From assembly GCF_001571345.1 (NCBI RefSeq), contig NZ_BCTP01000005.1:1-64000 (forward strand): 64,000 nt of DNA. Direction: 5' to 3'. This document shows, piece by piece, positions 53,450 to 62,148 of the stretch. Numbering within the stretch: the stretch's first letter is position 1; each line of letters begins with the position of its first letter. Under the pieces are notes generated by a model. It did not search any database, was not told the DNA's origin, and was given only the letters and a program-made list of their open reading frames with translations. This DNA is from Komagataeibacter xylinus NBRC 15237 (lineage in GTDB: Bacteria; Pseudomonadota; Alphaproteobacteria; Acetobacterales; Acetobacteraceae). Made by a program: the position numbers and the translations under genes.

Positions 53450-54394
53450 ATGCCAAGGCTTGTCATCAGCGCGGACGGACCCGCCGCCATGGCCACATGG
53501 CGCGCGGCCTTTGCGCATGTCGCCCCCGATCTGCTTCTTGCCGACTGGCATGACCCGGCGTTGAAGACTACGGCGGATGACTATGCGCTGGTATGGAACC
53601 CTACGGCAGATGACCTTGCCCGCATGGGTGGCATGCGGGCCATCATCTGCACGGGGGCAGGGGTCAATCATCTGCTTGATAACCCTGGCTTTCCGCTGCA
53701 TGTGCCCCTTGTGCGCATGGGGGGCGAACAGACAGCGGTGCTGATGGCTGATTACGTGCTGTGGGCCACGCTTGGCCTGTTGCGTGGGGCACGGACATGG
53801 GCGGTGCAGCAAAATGCGCATCACTGGCACAACCCGCGCACCAGCACACGCACCAGCAGCCAGACCCGCGTGGGCATAATGGGCATGGGGCATCTTGGCG
53901 CGCATGTGGGCCGCGTGCTGCTTCAGGTCGGCTTCGAGGTTTCAGGCTGGCGGCGTTCGGCGCAGGTGGCGCCGGGCATACGCACCTTTGCCGGACCGGA
54001 GGGACTGCCTGATTTTCTGCGCGATGTGGATATTCTGGTCAACCTGCTGCCCAGCACGCAGCAGACGCGCGGCATGATCGATTACGCCCTGCTGGCGCAA
54101 CTGCCGCGCGGGGCGGGGCTGGTCAATGTCGGGCGCGGCAACCATGTCGTGCAGGCTGACCTGCTTCGCGCGCTTGATGAGGGCGTGCTCGGCGGCGCGG
54201 TGCTTGATGTGGTGGTGCCCGAACCCCTGCCGCCCGATGATCCGTTATGGCGCCATGAGCGCGTGACCATTACCCCGCATGTCGCCTCCGAGGCCTCGCG
54301 GGAGGCGCAGGCGCGCTATGTGGTGGAGGTGATCGGCCAGATGGAACGCAACGAGCGGCCTGCCCTGCTGTGCGATCCCCGGCGGGGATACTGA
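53450..54394 (+). CDS. ghrA: Glyoxylate/hydroxypyruvate reductase A-type dehydrogenase
   Basis: A 314-residue D-2-hydroxyacid dehydrogenase. The N-terminal domain is followed by the NAD(P) motif GIMGMGHLGAHVGRVLLQVG near residue 143, an SGWRRS segment near 167 suggesting NADPH, LVNLLPSTQQTRGMI near 197, LVNVGRGNHVVQADLL near 224 with the substrate arginine, and the C-terminal ITPHVASEAS histidine near 276. It resembles E. coli GhrA, which reduces glyoxylate and hydroxypyruvate. It probably forms an operon with the guanidino hydrolase; the pathway link is unclear. Confidence 0.87.
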   Translation: MPRLVISADGPAAMATWRAAFAHVAPDLLLADWHDPALKTTADDYALVWNPTADDLARMGGMRAIICTGAGVNHLLDNPGFPLHVPLVRMGGEQTAVLMADYVLWATLGLLRGARTWAVQQNAHHWHNPRTSTRTSSQTRVGIMGMGHLGAHVGRVLLQVGFEVSGWRRSAQVAPGIRTFAGPEGLPDFLRDVDILVNLLPSTQQTRGMIDYALLAQLPRGAGLVNVGRGNHVVQADLLRALDEGVLGGAVLDVVVPEPLPPDDPLWRHERVTITPHVASEASREAQARYVVEVIGQMERNERPALLCDPRRGY

Positions 54395-54512
54395 AGCCTG
54401 CGGGAAATGTCAGGAAAATAACAAAAGTTTATGGGCGCGGGCATGGATGCGCTCGTGTCACGTATCTGCCTGGTTGACCCTTACGGCGATACAGGCTTTT
54501 TTAAACGAACAC

Positions 54513-54580
54513 GGCAATGGATTCTGCCGGACCATGCTGGTCGAACCGCTGCCCGCAAGGGCGCTGATGATTCCTGCCCA
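54513..54580 (+). promoter_or_regulatory. Fluoride riboswitch (crcB motif)
   Basis: The aptamer follows the crcB-motif consensus closely: GGCAATGGATTCTGCC (P1 stem GGCA/TGCC with the AUGG loop), an extra GACCA/TGGTC hairpin, then AACCGCT, a GCCC-GCAA-GGGC stem, and the 3' closing segment GCTGATGATTCCTGCC, whose ATTCC pairs with GGAT of the first loop to give the pseudoknot. It lies 116 bp before the CLC antiporter gene. Fluoride binding should switch on expression. Downstream sequence TTTATGGCAACTAGGGG may carry the expression platform. Confidence 0.88.
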
Positions 54581-54695
54581 CTGCCTTTATGGCAACTAGG
54601 GGAGGAGTCCGTGTAGCGTATCGTACAGCCATGATCCACGGCCAGACAGGACTGGCCTGCTGTTCCATCCTGAATGCCGGGTTGACCGAAATATC

Positions 54696-56036
54696 ATGAA
54701 TATTGTTGCACTTGCGCGGGCCGTGGCCCGCCAGTCGGGGGGGCTGCTCAGATGGGCCAGCCTGCTGCTGCCCATGGCGGCCTGCGTGGGCACGCTGTGC
54801 GCCCTGTTCCTGTGGCTGCTCGACCGGGCAGCGCAGACACGCCTGCTGCACCCGTGGCTGCTTTACGGCCTGCCGGTGGCAGGCGTTGCCGTGGGGCTGC
54901 TTTATTCCGTCTGGGGGCGCGCTGCCGAGGGCGGCAATAACCTGATCGTGGACCAGATCCACGAACCCGGGGGCGGCGTGCCCCTGCGCATGGTGCCGCT
55001 GGTGCTTATCGGCACGGTGGTCAGCCACCTGTTCGGGGCATCGGTGGGGCGTGAGGGCACGGCGGTGCAGATGGGCGGCAGCATTGCCAGCACGGTGGGG
55101 CGGGTGTGGCGCCTGACCAACCCTTACGAAATCAGGGTCCTGCTCATGTCAGGCATCGCGGCGGGATTTTCCGCCGTGTTCGGCACGCCGGTGGCGGGTG
55201 CCGTGTTCGGCATGGAAGTGATCCGCGTAGGGCGCATTGACTACGATGCCCTGGTGCCCGTAGCCGTAAGCGCCATCGTGGCGGACTGGACATGCCATGC
55301 ATGGGGCATGGAGCATGTGCCCTATCATCTGGCCTTTCAGGGTTATGCGGGGGCGGATGGGCATTTTTTTCATGCCGACCTGCTGCTTCTGGGCAAGGTC
55401 ATGGTGGCGGCGGTTGCCTTCGGGCTGGCCAGCATCGTTTTTGCAGAATCGGTGCACCGGCTGGCAGCCCGCCTGCGGCAGGTCTGCCCGATTGCGGGGC
55501 TGCGGCCCGCATTGGGCGGGATTGCGACCATAGCGCTGGTGTGGCTGTGCGGCTCGCGTGACTATCTGGGGCTGGGCATTGTCGCACCCGAGGTGGGCGG
55601 AGCGTCCATTATCGATTTCTTCGGAGCCGGGCATTACCCGGTGGCATGGGCGTGGAAGCTGGTCTTTACGGTGGTCGTGCTGGCCGCGGGCTTCAAGGGC
55701 GGCGAGGTCACGCCGCTGTTTTTCATCGGGGCGGGGCTGGGCAATGCACTGGCTCCCCTGCTGCACGCTCCGGCGGACCTGCTGGCAGGGGTGGGGTTTG
55801 TCGCGGTCTTTGCGGGTGCGGCCAATACGCCGCTGGCCTGCACGCTCATGGGGGTGGAACTGTTCGGCACGGCGGATATCGTCTATTTCGCCACGGGCTG
55901 TTTCGTGGCCTATATGTGCTCGGGCCATTCGGGCATCTACCTGTCGCAGCGCGTGGCCGTGCCCAAGCGGCATCAGGCGGGCGGCATGATTGGCCTGGCG
56001 CTGCGGCAGGCCCGCATGGGGAAACCAGAAACATGA
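54696..56036 (+). CDS. CLC-F type fluoride/proton antiporter
   Basis: A 446-residue CLC protein with about 10-11 helices. The first selectivity region reads GGNNLIVDQIH near residue 78 instead of the chloride-channel GSGIPE, and the next is GASVGREGTAVQMGGS with gating glutamate E120; both are features of CLC-F proteins. FKGGEVTPLFFIGAGLGN near 335 is the third selectivity loop. It would export fluoride in exchange for protons. The riboswitch upstream supports fluoride rather than chloride. The stop overlaps the ATG of the next gene by 4 nt, so at least three genes are in this unit. No strong ribosome site precedes ATG 54696. Confidence 0.9.
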   Translation: MNIVALARAVARQSGGLLRWASLLLPMAACVGTLCALFLWLLDRAAQTRLLHPWLLYGLPVAGVAVGLLYSVWGRAAEGGNNLIVDQIHEPGGGVPLRMVPLVLIGTVVSHLFGASVGREGTAVQMGGSIASTVGRVWRLTNPYEIRVLLMSGIAAGFSAVFGTPVAGAVFGMEVIRVGRIDYDALVPVAVSAIVADWTCHAWGMEHVPYHLAFQGYAGADGHFFHADLLLLGKVMVAAVAFGLASIVFAESVHRLAARLRQVCPIAGLRPALGGIATIALVWLCGSRDYLGLGIVAPEVGGASIIDFFGAGHYPVAWAWKLVFTVVVLAAGFKGGEVTPLFFIGAGLGNALAPLLHAPADLLAGVGFVAVFAGAANTPLACTLMGVELFGTADIVYFATGCFVAYMCSGHSGIYLSQRVAVPKRHQAGGMIGLALRQARMGKPET

Positions 56037-56482
56037 ACACGATACGCGGCCTGTGCGCCATGCTGGGCCTGCTGGCCATGCTGCGCCCGGCCTGGGGCGC
56101 TACGGTCACGGCAGGCCCCTCCGCCGCTGAAAAGCGGATCATTGACCGGCAGATCAGCCGCATTGCCGATCCCGCCACGCGGCGCGCCGTGCAGGGGCAG
56201 GACATGGCGTGGCAGATGACCACTTTCCTGTGCCAGAACGCCGCGCGCACGGTGCTGGTGCGCATGGGCAGCCAGCCGCACCGTTTTTTCCTGCAGGATG
56301 TGGGGCCGGGCAGCCAGGTCGTGGCCAGTGCCGCGCTGGTATCGGGGCGCGGGCAGTTCCTGCGGGTGGGTAATGGCCTTGAGTGGGCGGGTTTTTCGTG
56401 GGCCTGCCATCTTGATCCCGCTACCGGGCATGCGACGCATTTTGACGTGAGCCTCACCGGGCCGGCGCAGGTCGGGCCATGA
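56033..56482 (+). CDS. Small exported protein, unknown function (fluoride-riboswitch operon)
   Basis: A 149-residue protein with a signal peptide (cleavage after PAWGA near residue 23). The mature part is a single domain with two cysteines (FLCQNAARTVLVRMG near 68 and FSWACHLDPATG near 125) that may form a disulfide in the periplasm. I do not recognise the family. Its start overlaps the CLC-F stop (ATGA) and its end overlaps the next start by 4 nt, so it is probably translated from the same fluoride-regulated message. Function unknown. Confidence 0.72.
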   Translation: MNTIRGLCAMLGLLAMLRPAWGATVTAGPSAAEKRIIDRQISRIADPATRRAVQGQDMAWQMTTFLCQNAARTVLVRMGSQPHRFFLQDVGPGSQVVASAALVSGRGQFLRVGNGLEWAGFSWACHLDPATGHATHFDVSLTGPAQVGP

Positions 56483-56979
56483 AGGGCAAGATAGCGGGGC
56501 TGATGGCCCTCATGTCATGGAGCCTGCCGCCACAGGCGCGGGCCACGCCAGTGCCTGACTGCAAGGTGCCGCAGATGGTGGTCAGCCTTGATGACGGGCA
56601 GGGCGCATTCAATGGCATGATGCATGGCGGCACATGGCTTGTCGTGCGGAACACCGGCGCGCGCGCCTGCTCGGTTGCGGGGATGGGACCGCCCTCGTTC
56701 GAGGATGTGCATCACCACCCCGTTGCCGTAACGTGGCAGCAGGCCGTGCCCGCGCCTGTCAAGGTGCTGCCTGCGGGCGGGCAGATGAAAACCGCCCTGC
56801 GCTGGGTCTCTGGCAATGTGTTTGACCCCGGCGCATGCATGACGCCGGCAACGCTTGCGCTGCCCCTGCGGCACGGGCGGGTGCGGCACGCTTTTGCCTA
56901 TGCCCTGTGCGGCCCCGCCAGGAGCCCCCCTGCAATCGAGCACCAGCCATGGACCATGGGACCACCTGAAAACGGATAA
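56479..56979 (+). CDS. Exported DUF4232-like protein
   Basis: A 166-residue exported protein (signal to about ARA, residue 23). Its body has the beta-sandwich pattern of DUF4232: DCKVPQMVVSLDDGQGAFNG near residue 27, WLVVRNTGARACSVAG near 55, and cysteines at three later points, including DPGACMTP and YALCGPA. The family is secreted with no fixed role. It is last in the CLC-F unit, overlapping the preceding gene by 4 nt, and is followed by a dispersed repeat. Confidence 0.75.
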   Translation: MKGKIAGLMALMSWSLPPQARATPVPDCKVPQMVVSLDDGQGAFNGMMHGGTWLVVRNTGARACSVAGMGPPSFEDVHHHPVAVTWQQAVPAPVKVLPAGGQMKTALRWVSGNVFDPGACMTPATLALPLRHGRVRHAFAYALCGPARSPPAIEHQPWTMGPPENG

Positions 56980-56981
56980 AA

Positions 56982-57023
56982 GTTTTTGGTGAAGCTTTTT
57001 TAAAAAAGGCGGCACCCAAAAAC
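56982..57023. repeat. Deleted copy of the dispersed repeat, terminator-like
   Basis: The outer ends GTTTTTGGTG and CACCCAAAAAC are intact, but the inner part is GAAGCTTTTTT joined straight to AAAAAAGGCGGC, that is the left half of one hairpin and the right half of the other. It lies between convergent genes, 3 bp after the DUF4232 stop. Confidence 0.65.
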
Positions 57024-57039
57024 ATTTGTTATTTTATCA

Positions 57040-57870
57040 TCAGCGCGTAAGGGCCTTGAAGTTGCGGGTCTGTTCGGTCAGCGCGACTTCAACCGGCAGG
57101 CGCTCCATGCTCGATGCGCCATAAAAGCCGTGGCAGTCCGGGCAGGCGGCGAGCACTTTCTGGGCATCGGCGGGCATGGCGATCGGGCCGCCATGGCACA
57201 GCGTGATGATGTCGGGGCGCACGCTGCGCGCGGCATCAATGATCGCGTTGATCTGGGTAATGCAGTCATCCAGCGTCAGCGCCGTCTCCGCGCCGATTGC
57301 GCCGCCCGTGGTCAGCCCCATATGGGCCACCAGCACGTCAGCACCCGCCTTGGCCATGTCCACCGCCTGGGCAGGGTCGAACACGTAGGGCGTGGTCAGC
57401 AGGTCTTTTTTGTGGGCGCGGGCCACCACATCCACCTCAAGGCTGTAGCTCATGCCGGTTTCCTCAAGGTTCTTGCGGAAATTGCCGTCAATCAGCCCCA
57501 CGGTGGGGAAGTTCTGGATGCCCGAAAACCCGACCCGCTTCACGTCATCAAGAAACACATCAAAGTCAACGAACGGGTCGGTGCCATTCACCCCGGCCAG
57601 CACGGGGGTGGTGGGCACCACGGGCAGCACCTCGCGCGCCATGTCCATCACGATCTGGTTGGCGTTGCCATAGGCCAGCAGGCCCGCCAGCGAGCCACGG
57701 CCCGCCATGCGGTAACGCCCGGAATTGTAGATGACGATCAGGTCGATGCCGCCCGCCGCCTCGCATTTGGCGGATAGGCCGGTGCCCGCCCCGCCACCCA
57801 CGATGGGCGTGCGCGCGGCGATCATGCTGCGGAAGCGGGCGAGGATTTCACTACGGGGAATACGGGGCAT
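57040..57870 (-). CDS. Phosphoenolpyruvate-hydrolase-family TIM-barrel protein (Tm-1 C-domain-like)
   Basis: A 276-residue TIM-barrel protein. [20 protein letters not shown] near residue 23, [20 protein letters not shown] near 44, [10 protein letters not shown] near 91, [16 protein letters not shown] near 113 and [12 protein letters not shown] near 183 are the conserved loops of the PEP-hydrolase/TIM-barrel family. In plants and some microbes this domain follows a UPF0261 domain in one chain (Tm-1). Here the two are separate genes sharing one base (TGATG). Enzymatic role is not established. A dispersed repeat lies 17 bp after the stop codon. Confidence 0.87.
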   Translation of the reverse strand: MPRIPRSEILARFRSMIAARTPIVGGGAGTGLSAKCEAAGGIDLIVIYNSGRYRMAGRGSLAGLLAYGNANQIVMDMAREVLPVVPTTPVLAGVNGTDPFVDFDVFLDDVKRVGFSGIQNFPTVGLIDGNFRKNLEETGMSYSLEVDVVARAHKKDLLTTPYVFDPAQAVDMAKAGADVLVAHMGLTTGGAIGAETALTLDDCITQINAIIDAARSVRPDIITLCHGGPIAMPADAQKVLAACPDCHGFYGASSMERLPVEVALTEQTRNFKALTR

Positions 57871-59078
57871 CAGGGTTGGTCTCCATAAAGATGCGAAAAT
57901 TCATGCGCCAGCGCCGCGGCAAAAGCCGGGTCATTGATCGCATGGGGAAGGCGGATCAGCCTGCGCTGCGGGGTCTGCTCCAGTGTCTCGGCCAGGGCGG
58001 TGTAAAATGCTTCATCAGCTTCAGGGTCATGAAACGGGCCGCCGGGCTGGTCGAGCAGGGAAAACCCGCCCTCGGGGTAGAGAAAGCGCACTTCGCCCGT
58101 GCAGCGGTTGAGCTGGTGGCCGATCATGTGGCCCATCGCCCGGCATTCTGCTTCATTCGTGCGCATCAGCGTGATCTGGGGGTTGTGCTCGACAAACACG
58201 CGGCTTTCGTAGTGGGCGGGCACACTGGCGCGGGCGCCGAAATTGACCATGTCCAGCCCGCCGCAACTGCCCACGTAAGGCAGGCCGGTACGGATGACGG
58301 CGCCAAGCCGGTCGGCATCGCACGCAAAGATGCCACCTGCCACGTAATCACAGAACTCGGTCAGCGTCGTGTCGATGAAGCCGCTGATTATCCCGTCATC
58401 GGCCAGCCGCTCCATGGCGCGGCCTCCAGTGCCCGTGGCGTGGAACACAAGGCAGTCAAACCGGCTGGAAAGCTGGTGCACCACCTGCTCCACGCATGGC
58501 GTGGTCACGCCAAACATGGTCAGGCCGATGGCGGGGCGCGGGTCGGGCGCAGGGTGGCAGGGATTGCGCGCCATGCCCGCCATGGCGTGGGCCGCATTGC
58601 CCAGCACCACGCGTGAGATGCGGTTGAGCCCCTCCATGTCCGTCACCGGATAGAGCATGGCAATGTCTGCGCCCCCCACATAGGGCGCGGTATTGCCCGA
58701 GGCCACGGTCGAGACCACCAGCTTTGGCAGGCCAATGGGCAGCGCCTGCAGGGCAGGCGACACCAGCGCCGTGCCGCCCGAGCCGCCAATGGCCAGCACG
58801 CCGAGCATGTCGGTGCGCGCGCGCAAAAACACGCGCAGCGCCTCGGCCATGGCCGCAATGGCCCGCCCCCGATCACCACAGAAAACGGCCTCCTCGCCCT
58901 GGGGGTGGCAGCGCGCAACCGCGCGGGCGCTGATATCGGCCGCGCGCCCCGCATGCCGCGTGCCGATATCGACAATCAGCGCGGCAATCCCGCTTTCGCG
59001 CAGGGTCTGGCGCAGATAGCTCAGTTCGGCCTGCTTGGTGTCGCAGGTGCCCAGAATGTAAACATGGCCTGAATTCAT
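57870..59078 (-). CDS. UPF0261 / Tm-1-like N-domain protein
   Basis: A 402-residue protein. [19 protein letters not shown] at the start, [20 protein letters not shown] near residue 98, [20 protein letters not shown] near 120, [15 protein letters not shown] near 185, [14 protein letters not shown] near 213 and [14 protein letters not shown] near 240 are the UPF0261 blocks; the glycine-rich loops suggest nucleotide or phosphate binding. The tomato resistance protein Tm-1 contains this domain. ATG 59078 begins directly at the conserved motif and overlaps the MFS gene stop by 4 nt. It is coupled to the TIM-barrel gene downstream. Confidence 0.88.
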   Translation of the reverse strand: MNSGHVYILGTCDTKQAELSYLRQTLRESGIAALIVDIGTRHAGRAADISARAVARCHPQGEEAVFCGDRGRAIAAMAEALRVFLRARTDMLGVLAIGGSGGTALVSPALQALPIGLPKLVVSTVASGNTAPYVGGADIAMLYPVTDMEGLNRISRVVLGNAAHAMAGMARNPCHPAPDPRPAIGLTMFGVTTPCVEQVVHQLSSRFDCLVFHATGTGGRAMERLADDGIISGFIDTTLTEFCDYVAGGIFACDADRLGAVIRTGLPYVGSCGGLDMVNFGARASVPAHYESRVFVEHNPQITLMRTNEAECRAMGHMIGHQLNRCTGEVRFLYPEGGFSLLDQPGGPFHDPEADEAFYTALAETLEQTPQRRLIRLPHAINDPAFAAALAHEFSHLYGDQP

Positions 59079-60250
59079 GTCATGCCTCCGCGCTGGCGGG
59101 CCAGCAAGGCAAGCACGATGCCCGCGCCCAGCGTGGCGCACGCCCCGCCCAGCCCGAACACGACCGCGTAGCCACACCGGTCGGCCAGCAGCCCCGCCAG
59201 CGGGCCGGTGGCCCCATAGGCCAGGTCCTGAAACGCCGCGAAGCCGCCCAGCGCCGTGGCCCGCATGGCAGGTGCCACCAGCCGCACCACCTCGACCCCA
59301 AGGGCGGGGAACACCATGGAGCACCCCGCCCCGGTCAGCAACGCGCCCGCCAGCGCCAGCACGGGCGAGGGGGCGATCCACAGCAGGTATTGCCCTGCGG
59401 CCTCGACCACCAGCGAGAGCAGCGCCACCCGTAGCCCGCCAATCCGGTCAGGCAGGTGCCCGCACACAAAGCGCCCGGCCACGAAGGCTGCGCCGAAACA
59501 GGTCAGCCCCAGCCCGGCGCCGGGCCAGTGGGCGTGGATGAAGCGTAGCGGCAGGAACGCGCCCAGTGCGGCAAAGCCCACGCCCTGAAGCGCGACCGCC
59601 ATGCCCTGCCAGCGGATGGTGCCCAGAACGTGCCAGAATGGCGGCCTGCCACCCGCATGCGTCGGGGAGGCGGGTATGGTCTGCACCAGCGCCAGCCCCA
59701 CCAGCGGCAGCAGGGCGGATGCGCCCATGAGCACGCCCAATCCCGCCTGCTGGTATAGCGCCAGCCCGATCGGGCCACCCACGGCAAAGGCGCCGTACAT
59801 GGCCGCCCCCGTCCAGGCCAGAACGCGCCCCGCGCGTGCCTGCCCCACAAGGCCGATGCCCCAGCCCAGCATGCCCACAATGGTCAGGCTTTCGCCCACG
59901 CCCAGCAGGAGCCTGCCCATGATCAGGATGGCGTAGCGCGAACCATCGCCCAGGCCGGGCAGGGCTGCGAGCACGCAGATCAGGCTGGCGGCCACATACA
60001 CCATCAGCCCCGTGCGCATGCAGGGCCTGCCGCCTTTCGTATCCGCCATCTGGCCTGCATGGTTGCGGCTGAGAATGGTGGAGAAGAAGGCAATGCCCAC
60101 AGCAAGCCCCGCCAGTCCGTTGCCATAACCCGACCAGTGCAGCACGGCCACCGGAATGGCAGCCAGCGGCAGGGCCACGGCCATGTAGGCCAGGAACAGC
60201 GCCATGGCGAGGCGGCCAAGATGGCGCAGCGATGCGGCCTCAGAGTTCAC
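59075..60250 (-). CDS. MFS transporter (YhhS/YfcJ-like)
   Basis: A protein of about 391 residues with 12 helices. LFLAYMAVALPLAAIPVAVL in helix 1, ILSRNHAGQMADTKGGRPCM in the 2-3 loop and LLLGVGESLTIVGMLGWGIG in helix 4 resemble the YhhS/YfcJ group of efflux-type MFS carriers. The start is uncertain: GTG 60250 gives a normal N-terminus and overlaps the ABM gene end by 11 nt, while ATG 60292 would overlap by 53 nt. It is second of four genes (ABM, MFS, UPF0261, TIM barrel), all overlapping. Substrate unknown. Confidence 0.83.
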   Translation of the reverse strand: MNSEAASLRHLGRLAMALFLAYMAVALPLAAIPVAVLHWSGYGNGLAGLAVGIAFFSTILSRNHAGQMADTKGGRPCMRTGLMVYVAASLICVLAALPGLGDGSRYAILIMGRLLLGVGESLTIVGMLGWGIGLVGQARAGRVLAWTGAAMYGAFAVGGPIGLALYQQAGLGVLMGASALLPLVGLALVQTIPASPTHAGGRPPFWHVLGTIRWQGMAVALQGVGFAALGAFLPLRFIHAHWPGAGLGLTCFGAAFVAGRFVCGHLPDRIGGLRVALLSLVVEAAGQYLLWIAPSPVLALAGALLTGAGCSMVFPALGVEVVRLVAPAMRATALGGFAAFQDLAYGATGPLAGLLADRCGYAVVFGLGGACATLGAGIVLALLARQRGGMT

Positions 60251-60536
60251 GGGTGATGTGAACCTGAAGCGGTGCGGCCAGTGCCGTGGCAAACGCGGCT
60301 TTCATGGCCTGGAAGTGCGGTGTTTCTTCATGGGCGGCCAGCGCTTCAGGGCTGGTCCAGCGCTCGACGAACACGAAAATGGCCGGGTCGTTGATGTCGC
60401 GGTGGCACTGGTAGGACAGGTTGGTGGCTTCCTGCCGCGATAGCGCCACGCACTGGCGGATGGCCCCAAGCGCCGCCGTTTCGTGCCCCGGCAGGACGCG
60501 GAGTGATGCAATGACCGTGATGGGCTGCGCTGTCAT
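60240..60536 (-). CDS. ABM-domain (putative quinol) monooxygenase
   Basis: A 98-residue antibiotic-biosynthesis-monooxygenase (ABM) fold protein: ITVIASLRVLPGHETAALGA at the start, SYQCHRDINDPAIFVFVERW near residue 40, and the conserved EETPHFQAMK histidine region near 70. Like YgiN it probably oxidises quinols or small aromatics without a cofactor, or binds them. GAGGA lies about 9 nt before ATG 60536. It is the first gene of the four-gene minus-strand operon. A prominent GTGACAC operator cluster lies 50-90 bp upstream. Confidence 0.86.
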   Translation of the reverse strand: MTAQPITVIASLRVLPGHETAALGAIRQCVALSRQEATNLSYQCHRDINDPAIFVFVERWTSPEALAAHEETPHFQAMKAAFATALAAPLQVHITREL

Positions 60537-60586
60537 GACAATATCCTCGCCAGATGTGTTGCATGGTGTGGCGAGCATAGGGGTGT

Positions 60587-60626
60587 GTGACACTTTCCTG
60601 CCACGAAGAAAGTGTCACGTGACACT
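60587..60626. promoter_or_regulatory. GTGACAC operator cluster upstream of the ABM operon
   Basis: Three copies of GTGACAC or its complement: 60587-60593, 60612-60618 and 60619-60625. The first pairs with the second as an 11-bp perfect inverted repeat (GTGACACTTTC/GAAAGTGTCAC), and the second and third make the 16-bp palindrome AGTGTCACGTGACACT at 60611-60626, which covers the last codons and stop of the MocR gene. Placement before the ABM gene suggests a dimeric regulator site, most simply for the MocR protein itself. Confidence 0.6.
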
Positions 60627-61982
60627 ATTGTCCATGCCATCAAGCACATGGCGCAGCCGGTGCAGGGCCTCGCGCAGGTCGGGCAGCGGTGTCGGGCCAA
60701 GGCACAGGCGAATGCCCGCGGGTGCATCGGCCGCTGCGTCCGGGCAGGCCATGAAGGGCTGGGGCAGGGTGACTTTAACGCCCTGTCTGGCCGCCTCCGC
60801 CGCCAGATGCTGTGCGCGGGCCAGCTTCATGGGCATCCATGCATGAAAGGCATCATAGGGCGGTGGCGCAAGGTGCGGGCCAAGTACGGACTGCGCCAGC
60901 GCGCGGCGTCGCCCTGCCTCGCCACGCAGCGACTGCCGTACGGAGGCGGCCGTGCCATCAAGCATCCACTGCGCCATCATGGCATAGGAGAGTGGCGCGA
61001 TCATGAGCGATGCGCTGAGCAACGCATCACGCGCCGCCTGCATGAACCCCTGTGGCGGGGCCAGTGCGCCAATGCGCAGGCCGGGGCTGAGGGTCTTTGA
61101 CAGGCTGCTGACATAAAAGGTCCGTTCCGGCGCCAGCGTTACCAGCGGGGGCAGGGCCGCATCATGCACGCAGTCATAGACATCATCTTCAATAATCAGC
61201 GCATCATGGTGGCGGCACAGGCGGCCGATAGCGTGCCTGCGCTCCGTGCCCATGGTGGCGGTGGTTGGGTTGTGCATGGTGGGCGTGACATAGAGCACGC
61301 AGCGCTGCGGGGCATGCTGGGCCAGGGCGTGGGCGAGGGCTTCGGGCAGCAGGCCCTGCGTATCCATTGGCAGGCCCTGCACCTGCATGCCCGCCTGCCG
61401 GGCGAGGATCAGCATGCCGGGGTAGGTCAGGGCCTCGGTCAGCATCACGGGGGCGCTTTTTCGTGCGGCTGTCAGGGCCACGCCAAGGGCCTGCTGCGCC
61501 CCGCTGGTCAGCAGAAGCTGCTCGGGTGATAACGCCACGCCGAGTTCGGCCAGCCAGTGGGCCATGATGCGCCGGTGTTCGATATGGCCCGCCACGGGCG
61601 GATAGACATTGAACAGCGCCGGATCGACCGTGCGGGCAAGGCGGGCCAGCGTGCGGGCCAGCGCGCGGTCGCTGAACATGGGCGGCGGCATGTTGGCCGA
61701 AAGGTCAAGCATCTGCCCCGTGCCATTGGGGCTGGTTGCCACAAATGTGCCCCGCCCGCGCACGCTGCGCACCAGCCCGCGCCGCTCCAGCGTGGCATAA
61801 GCGCGCGTGACGCTGCCAATGCCGATGCCAAGCTGCCAGGCAAGCGGGCGGTGCGCGGGCAGGCGGTCGCCGGATTGCAGCCTGCCGCCGAGTATGTCAC
61901 CGGCCAGGGCATCGGCCAGTCGTTCGGCGGGCGGGCCGTCGCCTGCGGGCAGGCACGGCTGCCATGGGGAGCGCAGGCGCAT
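60615..61982 (-). CDS. MocR-type GntR/aminotransferase-like transcriptional regulator
   Basis: A 455-residue regulator. Residues 15-85 form a GntR winged helix (LADALAGDILGGRLQSGDRL, LGIGIGSVTRAYATLERRGL, GRGTFVA). Residues 105-450 are a fold-type I aminotransferase domain with LLTSGAQQALGVALTA near 157, HNPTTATMG near 237, DDVYD near 266 and PLP lysine K296 in SSLSKTLSPG. MocR proteins bind PLP and control vitamin B6, GABA, taurine or other amine pathways. It lies upstream of the ABM operon in the same direction; the operator overlaps its stop codon. The likely target is that operon or the sugar transporter on the other side. Confidence 0.88.
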   Translation of the reverse strand: MRLRSPWQPCLPAGDGPPAERLADALAGDILGGRLQSGDRLPAHRPLAWQLGIGIGSVTRAYATLERRGLVRSVRGRGTFVATSPNGTGQMLDLSANMPPPMFSDRALARTLARLARTVDPALFNVYPPVAGHIEHRRIMAHWLAELGVALSPEQLLLTSGAQQALGVALTAARKSAPVMLTEALTYPGMLILARQAGMQVQGLPMDTQGLLPEALAHALAQHAPQRCVLYVTPTMHNPTTATMGTERRHAIGRLCRHHDALIIEDDVYDCVHDAALPPLVTLAPERTFYVSSLSKTLSPGLRIGALAPPQGFMQAARDALLSASLMIAPLSYAMMAQWMLDGTAASVRQSLRGEAGRRRALAQSVLGPHLAPPPYDAFHAWMPMKLARAQHLAAEAARQGVKVTLPQPFMACPDAAADAPAGIRLCLGPTPLPDLREALHRLRHVLDGMDNSVT

Positions 61983-62148
61983 GGCGTGACAGACCTGTAA
62001 TCCTGTTGGGGTGGCCCAGCCATAGCAGCTTGGGGCAGGGGGCGGAAGATTGCCGCTTTTTTGTTGCCTATATTACGATATCGGTATGATGGGCGGTGGT
62101 GTCCTGCCTTTGCGTGGCGACGATGGGAATGGGCAGCGGGGGGAATGC

